NCBI GenBank assembly: GCA_021776735.1
Contig: JAJFFH010000070.1
Location: 1 to 64,000, forward strand
Direction: 5' to 3'
Source: Planctomycetota bacterium
Lineage (GTDB): Bacteria; Planctomycetota; PLA2
DNA length: 64,000 nt
Position numbers and translations under genes: made by a program
The notes under the pieces: generated by a model
What the model was told of the DNA's origin: nothing
Databases searched by the model: none
What the model saw: only the letters and a program-made list of their open reading frames with translations
Shown: positions 26,506 through 35,266 of the stretch, one piece after another
Layout: the number at the start of each line of letters is the position of its first letter
Position numbering within the stretch: the first letter of the stretch is position 1

Positions 26506-27711
26506 CTAGCGGCTACCGGAAACCGGCTTGTGCGCGCGGGTCAAAAACAGTAACGCGAGCGCCGTCCCGAGCCGGTCCTTGGGGTTCATGCAGGTCGGAT
26601 CGACGAACGCGCCGTCCTCGCGCTGAATCTCCAGGAGATAGCGCCCTCCCTCGGGAAACCAGGAACGCCCGCCGATCAACTCGCGGCGCGCGAGGTCGCC
26701 GCAGCGTTCGAGGGCATACAGCCAGACGAAGTGGTACGACCCGTCGAGAAACGGTGCGTAGCCGGGATTGACGCGGACCGTGAAGTAGCGTCCCATCCAC
26801 GCGAATCCGTCTCGGATCGCCTTTTCGGTTTCCGGAGTTGCGCCGAGCTCGTCGTGGACCAGGAGCAGGCTGGCGACTCCCGCCGCAGTCATGCCGCCGC
26901 TTGCCCGACGATACGGCAACACGTTACTGCGCGCGATGTAGGGAAACGGCCGGGCCTCGTCCACCGCGTTCGCCGCGCCGCCGGGCACATGGATGGCGCG
27001 CGCGACCAGCGGCCCGTTCTCGCGCTGGGCTTTCAGGAGATAGGTCCGCGCTCTGCGAAACACTTCGTTCGGAACGGCCACGCCGCAGCGCGATGCGATC
27101 GACAGCGCCAGCAACGCGAACTGCGTCGAGGAGGTGTCGGCGGTGCCTCCCGAGTGAAAGTCGTTGGGGTAGTACCGCCAGCCGCCGTTCTTGGCCTGAA
27201 AGACCATCAGCTTCTTCGTGAGGTCGACCAGCCACGTCCAGTACGTGGTCTTGAACGGATGGCCCCTGGGTTTTTTGAAGCGGTGCAGCGTGCGCAAGAC
27301 GCGCCGGTCCCCCTGACGATAGTCGGGGCACGTCTTGGCCCCGGCGTATTCGGCCACGGCCATCAGCACGACCGCCATCTCGTAGGTCACGCCGGGCAGA
27401 CGGTGCCGCGTGCGAAGAAACGACAGCGCGCGCTTGAGCGTCTTGTGGTCGCGCGGCACGCCAGCTTTCATCAGCGCGTAGCAGATGATCGCCGTCGGCC
27501 CGCCCGCGTACGGATACGCGCGCCCCTTGTTGCCGTAGGTCCCGGTCCCGAGTGCGCCGCCCCAGCCCTTTTTCTTGTCGAACTCCTTGAGCAGGAAAGC
27601 GACGCCGCGCTGCACGCCGGTGTTCACGCTGGTCTCAAACGAGGGTGCGGCGTGACCGAAACAGGCCAGCGCCAGAACGACCAGGATGATCCGGCGACTC
27701 AGCGATCCCAC
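26506..27711 (-). CDS. Secreted protein with prenyltransferase/squalene-cyclase-like alpha-alpha barrel
   Basis: I take the GTG at 27711; the ORF track begins over 450 bases upstream in unrelated sequence. The product starts with a signal peptide (IILVVLALACFGHA). It then has repeated helical pairs with KKGWGGALGTGTYG, NGGWRYYPNDFHSGGTADTS, TQFALLALSIA and MTAAGVASLLLV, the pattern of terpenoid-cyclase/prenyltransferase folds. No DXDD or zinc site is evident, so this is probably a non-enzymatic secreted relative common in planctomycetes. It lies 14 bases after the CDF transporter gene, same strand. Confidence 0.75.
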   Translation of the reverse strand: MGSLSRRIILVVLALACFGHAAPSFETSVNTGVQRGVAFLLKEFDKKKGWGGALGTGTYGNKGRAYPYAGGPTAIICYALMKAGVPRDHKTLKRALSFLRTRHRLPGVTYEMAVVLMAVAEYAGAKTCPDYRQGDRRVLRTLHRFKKPRGHPFKTTYWTWLVDLTKKLMVFQAKNGGWRYYPNDFHSGGTADTSSTQFALLALSIASRCGVAVPNEVFRRARTYLLKAQRENGPLVARAIHVPGGAANAVDEARPFPYIARSNVLPYRRASGGMTAAGVASLLLVHDELGATPETEKAIRDGFAWMGRYFTVRVNPGYAPFLDGSYHFVWLYALERCGDLARRELIGGRSWFPEGGRYLLEIQREDGAFVDPTCMNPKDRLGTALALLFLTRAHKPVSGSR

Positions 27712-27725
27712 GAGGATGTGAACGG

Positions 27726-28607
27726 CTATGCGGGCTCGATCGCCACATGAACGGCGTGCGGAATCCTGGAGCGGATCTCGCGCTCGAGTTCGCGGACCGT
27801 TTCGACGCCTCCCGTCAGTTTCGCCTCCATGCTGATCAGCAGGGTTTCGGGCCCCAAGTGGATCGTCTTGAGGCTCACGACCTCCTTGACGCCGTCCACC
27901 ACGTCGATCGCGTCCTGGATGTGGACCTGATCCTCGGGCGACGCCGATTCGCCGATCAGGAACCGGTAGCAGCGGATCAGCAGAGCGATCGCGATCGCGC
28001 CGAGCAGGATCCCGACCGCAACCGTCGCGGCGCCGTCCGCCCAGGTCCAGCCGAGAATGTGCGCGGCGGAGACACCGGCCAGGGCGAACACGAGGCCGAG
28101 AAGCGCCCCGGCATCCTCGAGAAAAACGACGGACAGGTTCGGATCCTTGCTTTCGACAAAGAACCGCCACAGGGAACGGCCGCGGCGCTCCTTGTTGACC
28201 GCCTTCGTCGCCGCATACATCGCGTAGGCCTCAAACACCATCGAGGCGAGCAGGACGCCGTACGCCCAGCCGACGGACCGGATCGGTGTAGGGTTCAGCA
28301 GTTTGCTCACGCCCCCGTAAAGCGAAAACAGCGAACCGAGCGTAAACAGCACGAGCGCCACGACGAACGCCCAGAAGTAGCGCTCCGACCCGTAGCCGAA
28401 CGGGTGGGTCTTGTCCGGCGGCCGTTTCGCGCGGCTCATGCCGAATAGCAGCAGTGCCTGGTTGCCCGAGTCCGCAACACTGTGGATCGTCTCCGCCAGC
28501 ATCGCGCCGCTATGCGTGATGACGGCCGCCACGCCCTTCGTGACCGCGATGCAGAGGTTCGCGGTCAGAGCGGCGAGGACGACCTTTTTGGAATCCGCTG
28601 CCGCCAC
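27726..28607 (-). CDS. Cation diffusion facilitator (CDF) family transporter
   Basis: From the GTG at 28607 the protein is 293 residues, the usual CDF size. Helix II carries ETIHSVADSGNQALL and helix V FLEDAGALLG, the metal-site positions, and THPFGYGSERYFWAF follows helix II. The C-terminal cytoplasmic domain has DVVDGVKEVVSLKTIHLGP. CDF proteins export divalent metals such as Zn, Fe or Mn with proton exchange; the specific metal is not deducible. Start choice is by length and hydropathy. Confidence 0.88.
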   Translation of the reverse strand: MAAADSKKVVLAALTANLCIAVTKGVAAVITHSGAMLAETIHSVADSGNQALLLFGMSRAKRPPDKTHPFGYGSERYFWAFVVALVLFTLGSLFSLYGGVSKLLNPTPIRSVGWAYGVLLASMVFEAYAMYAATKAVNKERRGRSLWRFFVESKDPNLSVVFLEDAGALLGLVFALAGVSAAHILGWTWADGAATVAVGILLGAIAIALLIRCYRFLIGESASPEDQVHIQDAIDVVDGVKEVVSLKTIHLGPETLLISMEAKLTGGVETVRELEREIRSRIPHAVHVAIEPA

Positions 28608-28624
28608 GCGCCAGAGGGTACCGT

Positions 28625-30016
28625 ATGCCCATGCGTTTTCTCGCGATTCTCGCCGTGTGCGCGGCGCCGCTGCCGGCCCACGACACGGGGACTCGTGTCC
28701 GCCGTTTCCTCGAGCAGGAGCAGCGCGCGTTCGCGCTCTTCGAGCAGGGAAGCACGGCGAAAGCTGCCGCCGCGTTCGAGGCGCAGATCGCGATCTACCC
28801 CGACAACCCGCGCCCGTACTACAACATCGCGTGCCTGTACGCGCGCGACAACGACCCGGCACGCGCGGCAACGTGGCTCAAGCTCTCGATCCTGCACGGC
28901 TGGCGCGACAAGGAGCATCTGGCGCAGGACACCGATTTCGATGGCATGCGCCATACCCCCGAGTACCGGCGGTGCGAACGCGCGCTCAACGCCGCTCTGC
29001 GAGCCGACCCGCGGCCGCTGCCGCGCCGGGTGCGCCTCGCGACGAACCCGTCCCGCGGGCGCATCGGGGGCATGGGGCAAATCGCGGGCATCGACGAGCA
29101 CAGCGCGGTCGAACTCGCGGTCGCCGCGTCCGTCCTGCAAGAGCGCGTCTTGCGCCGCCGCGAACGCCTCCTGGGAGTCCACGCGTTCCGCAAGCAGCTC
29201 TTCGCCCTCTGGGATCGGCGCATGGCGATTCTTGGTCGCCGGCTCGCCCGAAACGGCGACGCGCCCGACGCGGGAGCCATCGCCCACACCCGCGTGGAGA
29301 CCGCAACCAGCTACCTACAGGAGGCGGACCCGTCCACGACGTACGGACGCCGGCTCGAGCAGATCGCCGCCCGCTACGTCCTCGCTACCGCCGAGCAGTT
29401 CCAGCGCGGATACGCCGGAAGCCCCCACCTCTCCCACGTTCTCCTGCTCGAAGCCTACGCCCGCCGCCGCCTGCCCGGAGGGGCGCCCACCGCCGCCCGC
29501 GATCTGCGGACATGGCTCGCCGATCACCCCCACGACAAAAACATCGTCGGCGCGCGCATGCAACTGGCCGCGGCACTGGCCGACCTGGACAAGCGCTCCG
29601 AGCTGCGTGCGCTGATGGACGAGCTGCACAAGACCGCCGCACAGAGGGACCAAGTGGCCGAGGCGATGCGCGGCACGCTGCAAAAAGCGCAACTCCTCGC
29701 CTACGGATTGCCGAAGCCCCTGCTCGATCAAGCCAAGACAGCATTCGCCGATGGCGCGAGGACCGTCCGATGCGTCTTCGTCGGCGGCCAGAACCCGTTG
29801 ACCGCGCGCACGCTCAAGCATCTGCGCGAATCGAAAAGCAACGCGCTGATCTTCGTCATCGACCCGGACCTTGCCGCCGCCCAAGACTGGCTGAACGACC
29901 GCGCCGGCAACGTGAAGTGGGTCTACGCCCCCAGAGCCCCACAATTGCTATGGATGCGCCGCGCGCCCCTCATCCTCACGATCACCCAAGACGGCACGAT
30001 CACCAAAATCGAGTAG
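28625..30016 (+). CDS. Secreted TPR-like protein, unknown function
   Basis: A signal peptide (MPMRFLAILAVCAAPLPA) leads to a TPR-like stretch (FEQGSTAKAAAAFEAQIAIYPDNPRPYYNIACLYA) and a long helical middle. The C-terminal ~110 residues (RCVFVGGQNPLTARTLKHL, ALIFVIDPD, KWVYAP) look like a small alpha/beta domain I cannot name. It is divergent from the CDF transporter with 17 bases between starts. A sense 17-mer follows its stop by 10 bases. Confidence 0.7.
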   Translation: MPMRFLAILAVCAAPLPAHDTGTRVRRFLEQEQRAFALFEQGSTAKAAAAFEAQIAIYPDNPRPYYNIACLYARDNDPARAATWLKLSILHGWRDKEHLAQDTDFDGMRHTPEYRRCERALNAALRADPRPLPRRVRLATNPSRGRIGGMGQIAGIDEHSAVELAVAASVLQERVLRRRERLLGVHAFRKQLFALWDRRMAILGRRLARNGDAPDAGAIAHTRVETATSYLQEADPSTTYGRRLEQIAARYVLATAEQFQRGYAGSPHLSHVLLLEAYARRRLPGGAPTAARDLRTWLADHPHDKNIVGARMQLAAALADLDKRSELRALMDELHKTAAQRDQVAEAMRGTLQKAQLLAYGLPKPLLDQAKTAFADGARTVRCVFVGGQNPLTARTLKHLRESKSNALIFVIDPDLAAAQDWLNDRAGNVKWVYAPRAPQLLWMRRAPLILTITQDGTITKIE

Positions 30017-30026
30017 CCACTGACAC

Positions 30027-30169
30027 AGCAAACGGACGGCGATGAAAACGCGGCAGAGGCCGCCCATTCGCTCGAAGCGCATCCAACGCGCGGGGCCGAC
30101 CAGGGGCCTGGCCGCCCGCCCGGCCCGAACTGGCGCTGTAGTTACTAGCGCAAGTCCGCCATGCGGATT
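30027..30169 (+). repeat. 17-mer motif copy and hairpin after the TPR gene
   Basis: An exact 17-mer (30027-30043) begins 10 bases after the stop. At 30152-30169 the hairpin AAGTCCGC-CAT-GCGGATTT is one more member of the small family seen at convergent ends in this window. It can pair fully if G-U is allowed, and is a candidate bidirectional terminator with the convergent CMD gene. Confidence 0.8.
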
Positions 30170-30187
30170 TTCGACGGGGCGCATCCC

Positions 30188-30829
30188 CTACGGCAGCACT
30201 CTGTTCAACAGCTCGCGCGCGTCGGGTAGTTCTTCGCCGGCCGCCTCCTCCGCCGCGGCCACCGCACCGCGAATCTGATCCGCTGTCGCGCCCGTGCGTT
30301 CGGCGCCGTGCACATGCGCGCGCAACTGCGCCCTGAGGCCCATCACGGCGAGCATGGCCACGGCCATCAGTTCGCGGTCGGCGCGCGGCAGGAACGGGCG
30401 CGCCAAGACGCGGCCGTACGCGCCGCGCAGCGTCAGCCGGGCAAAATCCGGGTGCAGGTCCGTGAGCTTTTTCAACACCGCGGCGGCGTGCTGTTCGTAG
30501 ATCGCGTCGAAGTACGCCCTCCCGCGCCTGGCAACATCGCCGTCCGTTTGCTCTTGGTCCGATTCACTCGACTCGTCCCCTCCTTCCCGGGGCGGAGCGG
30601 GCGCGTCCGGAAGTGCTGCGTGCAACTCCTCGAAGGCGTCGATCGTGCGCGGGAACCCGGCGAACAGAAACACCTGCAGGGTCGCCTCGAACAGGTCGTC
30701 CGTGGAGACTCCGTCGGCGTGGGCAGCGGCGTACCAGGGCTTGAGGAGCGCGCGCTGGCCGGACGCGGCGGCGGCGGCGATGCGGGCGAGGTGGCGGGTT
30801 CGGCGCGCGCCCTCTTCGGACCGGAACAT
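30188..30829 (-). CDS. Carboxymuconolactone decarboxylase-like (AhpD-fold) protein
   Basis: Two CMD-type halves are visible: an N-terminal helical half (GVSTDDLFEATLQVFLFAGFPRTIDAF) and a C-terminal half (LPRADRELMAVAMLAVMGLRAQLRAHVHGAERTGAT). The redox CxxC of AhpD is absent, so a decarboxylase-like or unknown role is more likely than peroxidase support. The acidic linker between the halves contains QTDGDV, encoded by a 17-mer copy. The gene converges on the TPR gene and diverges from rsmG. Confidence 0.8.
   Translation of the reverse strand: MFRSEEGARRTRHLARIAAAAASGQRALLKPWYAAAHADGVSTDDLFEATLQVFLFAGFPRTIDAFEELHAALPDAPAPPREGGDESSESDQEQTDGDVARRGRAYFDAIYEQHAAAVLKKLTDLHPDFARLTLRGAYGRVLARPFLPRADRELMAVAMLAVMGLRAQLRAHVHGAERTGATADQIRGAVAAAEEAAGEELPDARELLNRVLP
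30536..30552 (-). repeat. 17-mer motif copy inside the CMD gene
   Basis: This is an exact consensus copy, sense to the gene. It encodes EQTDGDV in the linker between two CMD halves. Confidence 0.9.
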
Positions 30830-30863
30830 GGCGGAAGGATAGCGCCCGCACTACCCTGCCCGG

Positions 30864-31559
30864 GTGAACTCCGAGATTCGGGCGTATTTTTTGGACGCGG
30901 GCCTTCCGCTTTCCGACGACGACTGGGACTTTTTCGAGGCCCTGCGGGCGCGCGTGATCGCCGCGAACGAACACATGAACCTGACCCGGCTGACCGAGCC
31001 GGAGGACTTTTACCGCAAGCACGTTCTGGATTCGGCGCTGCCGCTCTTGCGGGTTCCCGTGCTGGGCGACATCCCCGAAGACGGGATGCTGGCGGCCGAT
31101 GTCGGCAGCGGCGCGGGCTTTCCAGGCCTCGTGTTTGCGCGACTCTACCCCGGCTGGAGCCTCGCCCTGATCGAGCGCACCGGAAAAAAAGCCGGATTCC
31201 TTGAGGACACGATCGAGGCGCTGGGTGTCGAAAACGCCCACGTCGTCCCGTTCGACGCCGCCGAGGCGGCCAACCGCGCCGCCGTTTTGCGCGGCGGGTG
31301 CCACCTCGTGTTGGCGCGCGCCGTCGGCCGGCTCGCCAAGGTGACGAAGGCGGCCGCGCTGCTGCTCGCGCAGGGCGGGCTTCTCGTGCATTACAAAGGC
31401 GGCACGATCGATCCGGAGGAGTTGGAAGAAGGCCGCAAAGCCGCCAAGAAACTGCGGCTCAAGCAGCACCCGCCCGTGCGATACGAACTTCCGCCGGACG
31501 CTGCGCGCTCCGCCGTGCTCGTGCAACGTCCCGTCTTGAAACGCCGCCAACGCAACTAG
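30864..31559 (+). CDS. rsmG: 16S rRNA (guanine-N7)-methyltransferase RsmG
   Basis: RsmG methylates G527 of 16S rRNA. The 231-residue protein has the SAM motif ADVGSGAGFPGLVFA, the upstream NEHMNLTRLTEPEDFYRKHVLDSA signature, and SLALIERTGKKAGFLEDT. Motif VLARAVGRLAKV also fits. The start is a GTG at 30864. RsmG often neighbours gidA/mnmG and parA, none of which are here, so the location is not the usual one. Function is inferred with high confidence from motifs. Confidence 0.93.
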   Translation: MNSEIRAYFLDAGLPLSDDDWDFFEALRARVIAANEHMNLTRLTEPEDFYRKHVLDSALPLLRVPVLGDIPEDGMLAADVGSGAGFPGLVFARLYPGWSLALIERTGKKAGFLEDTIEALGVENAHVVPFDAAEAANRAAVLRGGCHLVLARAVGRLAKVTKAAALLLAQGGLLVHYKGGTIDPEELEEGRKAAKKLRLKQHPPVRYELPPDAARSAVLVQRPVLKRRQRN

Positions 31560-31658
31560 CCCGGCCGCGTGGGCCGTTGGGCACGCCGTGTGAACAAGTA
31601 CGTTCCCGGAAACAAACTGTTCACCGGACTCAACTTTCTGGGTCCCATCGGAGTCAAC

Positions 31659-32414
31659 ATGAAGTGCGGCACACTCATGCATCCGTTGGCCATCCTGTTT
31701 TGCGCGCTGCTCTGCGCGCCGGGCTTGGCCGACACCGTCGTTCCGGACGGCCTCGGCACGGTCGAAGGCAACTCGAACAACGGATTCCCCTTCAACATCG
31801 GTCGGTTCGGCCGGCGGGAAATGCGCTACCAGCAGATCTACGATGCGACGGAGTTCGGGGCGACGACGCTGTCGATCACCGGCATTCGCTTTCGGCCCGA
31901 CGCGCGCTTCGGCTCCCCTTTCGCGACGACCCTGTCCGACATCAAGCTCAACCTGACTACGACCGGCCGGAACGTTGACGGCCTGTCGCGTCGGTTCAAC
32001 CGCAACTACGGCACGGACCTGACGACGGTGTTTGACGGCGATCTCTCCTGGTCAAGCGCGGACACCGGCAGCGGTCCCCGCGACTTCGACATTCTCATCT
32101 CGTTCGACACCCCGTTCGAGTACGACCCGAACGACGGCAACCTGCTGCTGGAACTCTTCAATCCGAACCGGTCGCGCACGACCCAGTTCGACGCGGCTTT
32201 TCGGCGCGGCGACGCTGTCTCGCGCATGTGGGCCTTCGACACGAGTGCCCGGTTCGCCAGCGGCCGCGACAGCCTGGGTCTCGTCACGTCGTTCGACACC
32301 CAGCCGTTTGACGCAACGCCCAACCCCGAGCCCGGCACGCTGATCATGCTCGGCGGCGCGGCGGTGGCCTTCGTGGCCTACCGCCGGCGCAAACAGCGCG
32401 CGGCAGCGAACTAG
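31659..32414 (+). CDS. PEP-CTERM sorting-domain protein
   Basis: I take the ATG at 31659, six bases after GGAG, which gives the signal peptide MHPLAILFCALLCAPGLAD. The C-terminus has the PEP-CTERM signal: NPEPGTLIMLGGAAVAFVAYRRRK, that is PEP, a TM helix and a basic tail, recognised by exosortase. The body is rich in beta-strand and Asn/Asp (FDILISFDTPFEYDPNDGNLLLELFNP). It should be exported and anchored or processed at the surface, where such proteins are often glycosylated. It implies an exosortase elsewhere in the genome. Confidence 0.85.
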   Translation: MKCGTLMHPLAILFCALLCAPGLADTVVPDGLGTVEGNSNNGFPFNIGRFGRREMRYQQIYDATEFGATTLSITGIRFRPDARFGSPFATTLSDIKLNLTTTGRNVDGLSRRFNRNYGTDLTTVFDGDLSWSSADTGSGPRDFDILISFDTPFEYDPNDGNLLLELFNPNRSRTTQFDAAFRRGDAVSRMWAFDTSARFASGRDSLGLVTSFDTQPFDATPNPEPGTLIMLGGAAVAFVAYRRRKQRAAAN

Positions 32415-32866
32415 TCCATCCAGACATCGAAAACGTGTCGTCGGTTCCGTCCCGAGGCCAGCCATGCCAGAAACCCCTGGTGATAAGGCGCGGCCAAGAC
32501 CTCGGCCAGACGGACCGGCGGCACAACGCGATGGCCCTCGATCTCGGGATCGCCGCTTGTGTCCACGGCCGAGACATCGCCTTGCACCGCGAAGAAAAAC
32601 GAGCGCCACACGGCCTCGCGCCGTCCTCCCCGGACGCGCTCCCCTTCGGCGACAAACAAGAACTCGCCCACGGTGACGAGCAGCCCGGTCTCCTCGCGCA
32701 TTTCGCGCAAGAGCGCCTCCTCCAGGGTCTCGCCCGGCTCGACCCCGCCGCCGGGCAGGTCCCAAACAAGCGTCGGCGCGCCGCCGATCACCCGCCGGTT
32801 GCCCACCAGCAGGATGCCGCGCTCCGTCTCAAGAAGCCCGAACGCACCGAGAAAGTCGCCGATCAA
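32411..32866 (-). CDS. NUDIX hydrolase
   Basis: The Nudix box is complete: GGGVEPGETLEEALLREMREETGL (G-x5-E-x7-R-E-x2-E-E-x-G). The frame upstream of 32866 lacks similarity, and a TTG at 32866 overlaps the TGA of the VIT1-like gene in TTGA, so I use that start (151 residues). Substrate class cannot be assigned. It is translationally coupled to the transporter gene and its last codons overlap the convergent PEP-CTERM gene. Confidence 0.87.
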   Translation of the reverse strand: MIGDFLGAFGLLETERGILLVGNRRVIGGAPTLVWDLPGGGVEPGETLEEALLREMREETGLLVTVGEFLFVAEGERVRGGRREAVWRSFFFAVQGDVSAVDTSGDPEIEGHRVVPPVRLAEVLAAPYHQGFLAWLASGRNRRHVFDVWMD

Positions 32867-33624
32867 GAAACGATCCCCCGCAGCAGTGCGCCGATTCCGT
32901 AAGCCATGGCCGCAGCCACGCCGCCGACCGCGAGGGTCTCGATTCCGCTGCGCAGCCAGCCGACCCCGACGACGAGTCCCTTGCCGAGCCCCACGACAAA
33001 AAACGCGGCCCCGGTCAGCACCGTGCTCCACAAAAACGGCTGATCCCACCGCGACAACCCCACAACGTTCCAGACGAACGGCAAGAGGGGGATGAAACCG
33101 ACCGCGATAAAAGCGACGAACGTGGCTCCGGCGGCGCGTCCGGGCACGGGCGGTGCGTGAGCGAGGCCATGCTCATCGCGCAGCATGGTCTCGACCCAAC
33201 GCTCCTCCTCCGCGGTAATGATTTCCACGGCGCGCTCGAGATCCGCGCCTGTGAACCCCTTGGCCTCAAAAATCTGCCGGACCTCCTCGCGTTCACCGTC
33301 GGGTACGCGGCGAACGTGCTCCCGCTCCGTCCGGCGGGTCTGGGCGCGGTGCTGCCATTCGGCCCTGAGGCCCAAGAAGTTGCCCACGGCCATGGAGAAT
33401 CCGTCGGCCAGAAGGTTGGCCGCACCGAGCACGACGACGATGTTCGAGCCAAGCCGGGCACCCGCAACACCCGACACGACCGCAAACGTCGTCACGGCCC
33501 CGTCGATTGCGCCATAGATGAAATCGCGCAGATAGCTACCTCCTGGCCCCCGGCCCAGGCGCCTCGCAACAGCACGCGGTGTGTGTTCGGCGCGAAGGCG
33601 TTCCAGATCAGAATCGGCGTTCAT
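32863..33624 (-). CDS. VIT1/CCC1-family iron or manganese transporter
   Basis: From the ATG at 33624 the 253-residue protein has FIYGAIDGAVTTFAVVSGVAGA and ANLLADGFSMAVGNFLGLRAE, the conserved start of the VIT1 family, a cytoplasmic helical metal-binding segment rich in Glu (REEVRQIFEAKGFTGADLE), and three C-terminal helices. Plant and yeast members load Fe/Mn into vacuoles; bacterial ones are thought to export the metals. A downstream NUDIX gene overlaps it by four bases. Confidence 0.88.
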   Translation of the reverse strand: MNADSDLERLRAEHTPRAVARRLGRGPGGSYLRDFIYGAIDGAVTTFAVVSGVAGARLGSNIVVVLGAANLLADGFSMAVGNFLGLRAEWQHRAQTRRTEREHVRRVPDGEREEVRQIFEAKGFTGADLERAVEIITAEEERWVETMLRDEHGLAHAPPVPGRAAGATFVAFIAVGFIPLLPFVWNVVGLSRWDQPFLWSTVLTGAAFFVVGLGKGLVVGVGWLRSGIETLAVGGVAAAMAYGIGALLRGIVS

Positions 33625-33682
33625 AGCCCGCAAGGTCGCTCCCCCTTCGCCTGCGGTCAAGCCCGGATATGATCCGCGCGCT

Positions 33683-34372
33683 ATGCGCCTGATTCGCAGC
33701 GGCCCCGGCGCGCCGCCTGACAACCTGGCCTTGGACGAGGCCCTGCTCCGCTCGGGCAAGGAAACACTACGCCTGTACGCCTGGGATCCGCCCGGCTACT
33801 CGATCGGCTATTTCCAGCAAGCCGCCACGTTACCCGCGCCCCAAGACTTCGTGAGAGTGCGCCGCCCCACCGGCGGCGGCGCGATAGCGCACCACGGCGA
33901 ATTGACTGTCGCCTGGATCGGCCGCCACTGCTCCGTCGATCGCGCCTACGATCGAATCAACGAAATCATCCGCAACGCCCTCGCCGTATTCGGCATCGAT
34001 ACACACGCGGGAACCGCTCTACCGAAAGCCGCGCCCGACGGACTGTGCTTCGATGCGCACACGTCCTACGACCTGCTCGCGGGCGGAAAAAAGATCTTCG
34101 GCTCCGCCCAGCGCCGCGGCGGCGACCGTTTTCTGCTGCACGGTTCTCTCGTCCTGAAACCGAACCGATTCGCCCAGGGAGCGGTGTCGCTCGAAGAACT
34201 TCTGGGTCACCCGGTGGCGTACAACGAAGTGGAACAGGCCGTGATTGACTCCGCGACAAAAAGTCTACGGACGGCGATGTCTGCGGAGCAACCCGAAGCA
34301 AGCGAGTGGGCCCACGCGAAGACACTCGTCCAGGAGCGCTACACCAACGACGCCTGGACTCTGCGCCGATAG
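33683..34372 (+). CDS. Lipoate-protein ligase A-like protein
   Basis: The LplA/LipB/BirA fold signatures are present: RRPTGGGAIAHHGELT and YDLLAGGKKIFGSAQRR, whose Lys is the lipoyl-AMP-binding residue. At 229 residues it lacks the accessory C-terminal domain of E. coli LplA, like the short archaeal or Bacillus LipM-type members, so it might act as an octanoyl or lipoyl transferase. I use the ATG at 33683. A sense 17-mer at 34262 encodes LRTAMSAE near the C-terminus. Confidence 0.85.
   Translation: MRLIRSGPGAPPDNLALDEALLRSGKETLRLYAWDPPGYSIGYFQQAATLPAPQDFVRVRRPTGGGAIAHHGELTVAWIGRHCSVDRAYDRINEIIRNALAVFGIDTHAGTALPKAAPDGLCFDAHTSYDLLAGGKKIFGSAQRRGGDRFLLHGSLVLKPNRFAQGAVSLEELLGHPVAYNEVEQAVIDSATKSLRTAMSAEQPEASEWAHAKTLVQERYTNDAWTLRR
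34262..34278 (+). repeat. 17-mer motif copy near the 3' end of the lplA-like gene
   Basis: The diverged variant AGTCTACGGACGGCGAT, sense, encodes SLRTAMS. Confidence 0.75.
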
Positions 34373-34440
34373 CCAGTGAGCCCGCTCGGGGCGCTCCCTC
34401 CAAGCGGCCGGCCATCTCGGAGGAGACTCGTGACGCGAGC

Positions 34441-34530
34441 GAGGACAAGTCCGTGGACGAGATCTTCGCGTTGTACGCGAAGGTGACTGCCGAGGCCATT
34501 CAGGCAACGCTGGCCTACGCGACCTACGCA
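34441..34530 (+). pseudogene. DUF433 antitoxin remnant
   Basis: One frame reads KSVDEIFALYAKVTAEAIQ and then ATLAYATYA, close to the C-terminal half of DUF433 proteins (SVDEILALYP-VTxEDIxAALAYA). There is no matching N-terminal half in frame, so this is a decayed fragment next to an active-looking VapC pair. Confidence 0.5.
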
Positions 34531-34566
34531 CCGTCGGAAAGCGCGGGCATCGTTGTGTTCCCCCGC

Positions 34567-34929
34567 TCAGGGTGCGGTCGGTACGTCGCGAGCACTGCGG
34601 AGCCGACGATCTCGCGTCACCAGCGGAATGCCGTGGACGACACTTGTTGCCGCGATAATCTTGTCCGCGGGATCGCTCTTGAGGTCCAAGCCCTCGATGG
34701 CGCGACAAATCTGCCAGCTCAGCGGCCAGACGTGGAGCCGTGCCAGAATCCGGTTCAGCTCAGCATCGTTCAAATCCACGTCGATGCGACCCAGCTCGGC
34801 CAGCTTTGTGATCTCCCACAGGACGATCGACGAGATACTCCATGGATGGCGAGCCAAGAGTTCCTCCTCGCGCTTTCGCAGGTCACCCGCAAGCGCAAAG
34901 AGCACGATGTGGGTGTCAAGATTGAGCAT
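34567..34929 (-). CDS. vapC: VapC-type PIN-domain ribonuclease toxin
   Basis: The 120-residue PIN domain has its acidic residues in place: LNLDTHIVLFAL (first Asp), SSIVLWEITKLAELG (Glu), DPADKIIAATSVVHGIPLVT-D (later Asps). PIN toxins cut RNA when released from their antitoxin. The start overlaps the end of the Phd/YefM-like antitoxin gene by 14 bases, the usual arrangement. Confidence 0.9.
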   Translation of the reverse strand: MLNLDTHIVLFALAGDLRKREEELLARHPWSISSIVLWEITKLAELGRIDVDLNDAELNRILARLHVWPLSWQICRAIEGLDLKSDPADKIIAATSVVHGIPLVTRDRRLRSARDVPTAP

Positions 34930-35134
34930 CCCACTCGATTCCCGTCGAGAGCAGATCCCCGTGGATCTTGATCTTGCCCCTGAGACACCCGATGAGTTGC
35001 GCCGAATCCGCGCCGAGCGGCAGGAGCTTGGCCACGGGCTTGCCGTGCTTCGTGATTATGATGCCCTCGGGCCCCACGGTGTCGAGCAGCGCCAACACCT
35101 GCTCCTTGAACTTCGTGGCCGTGATGGTCTTCAT
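34916..35134 (-). CDS. Phd/YefM-type antitoxin
   Basis: The 72-residue protein starts MKTITATKFKEQVLALLDTV and contains GIIITKHGKPVAKLLPL, the standard Phd/YefM DNA-binding half; the C-terminal tail would bind the toxin. The pair should regulate itself through the upstream region (35135-35200). An exact 17-mer, placed downstream of the next gene, lies 72 bases above the antitoxin start. Confidence 0.9.
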   Translation of the reverse strand: MKTITATKFKEQVLALLDTVGPEGIIITKHGKPVAKLLPLGADSAQLIGCLRGKIKIHGDLLSTGIEWDAQS

Positions 35135-35205
35135 GCCACCACTCTACGTCACGAATGACCGGTTTTCGCGACTGGTCATATTTTCTGACCACCGCGGGCA
35201 AGGAC

Positions 35206-35222
35206 ATCGCCGTCCGTTTGCT
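35206..35222 (-). repeat. 17-mer motif copy, 44 bases beyond the stop of the next minus gene
   Basis: An exact consensus copy, sense relative to the gene at 35267-35761 and just downstream of it. It also lies in the upstream region of the antitoxin operon. Confidence 0.9.
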
Positions 35223-35266
35223 GTCGCCGCGGTTTGCGGCCATTGTTCGGGCGCGGGAACGGCCTG

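Noticed and set aside
31569-31658. Extended N-terminus of the PEP-CTERM ORF
   Set aside because: Residues before the ATG at 31659 are not a signal peptide and GGAG precedes 31659, so the longer start is not supported.
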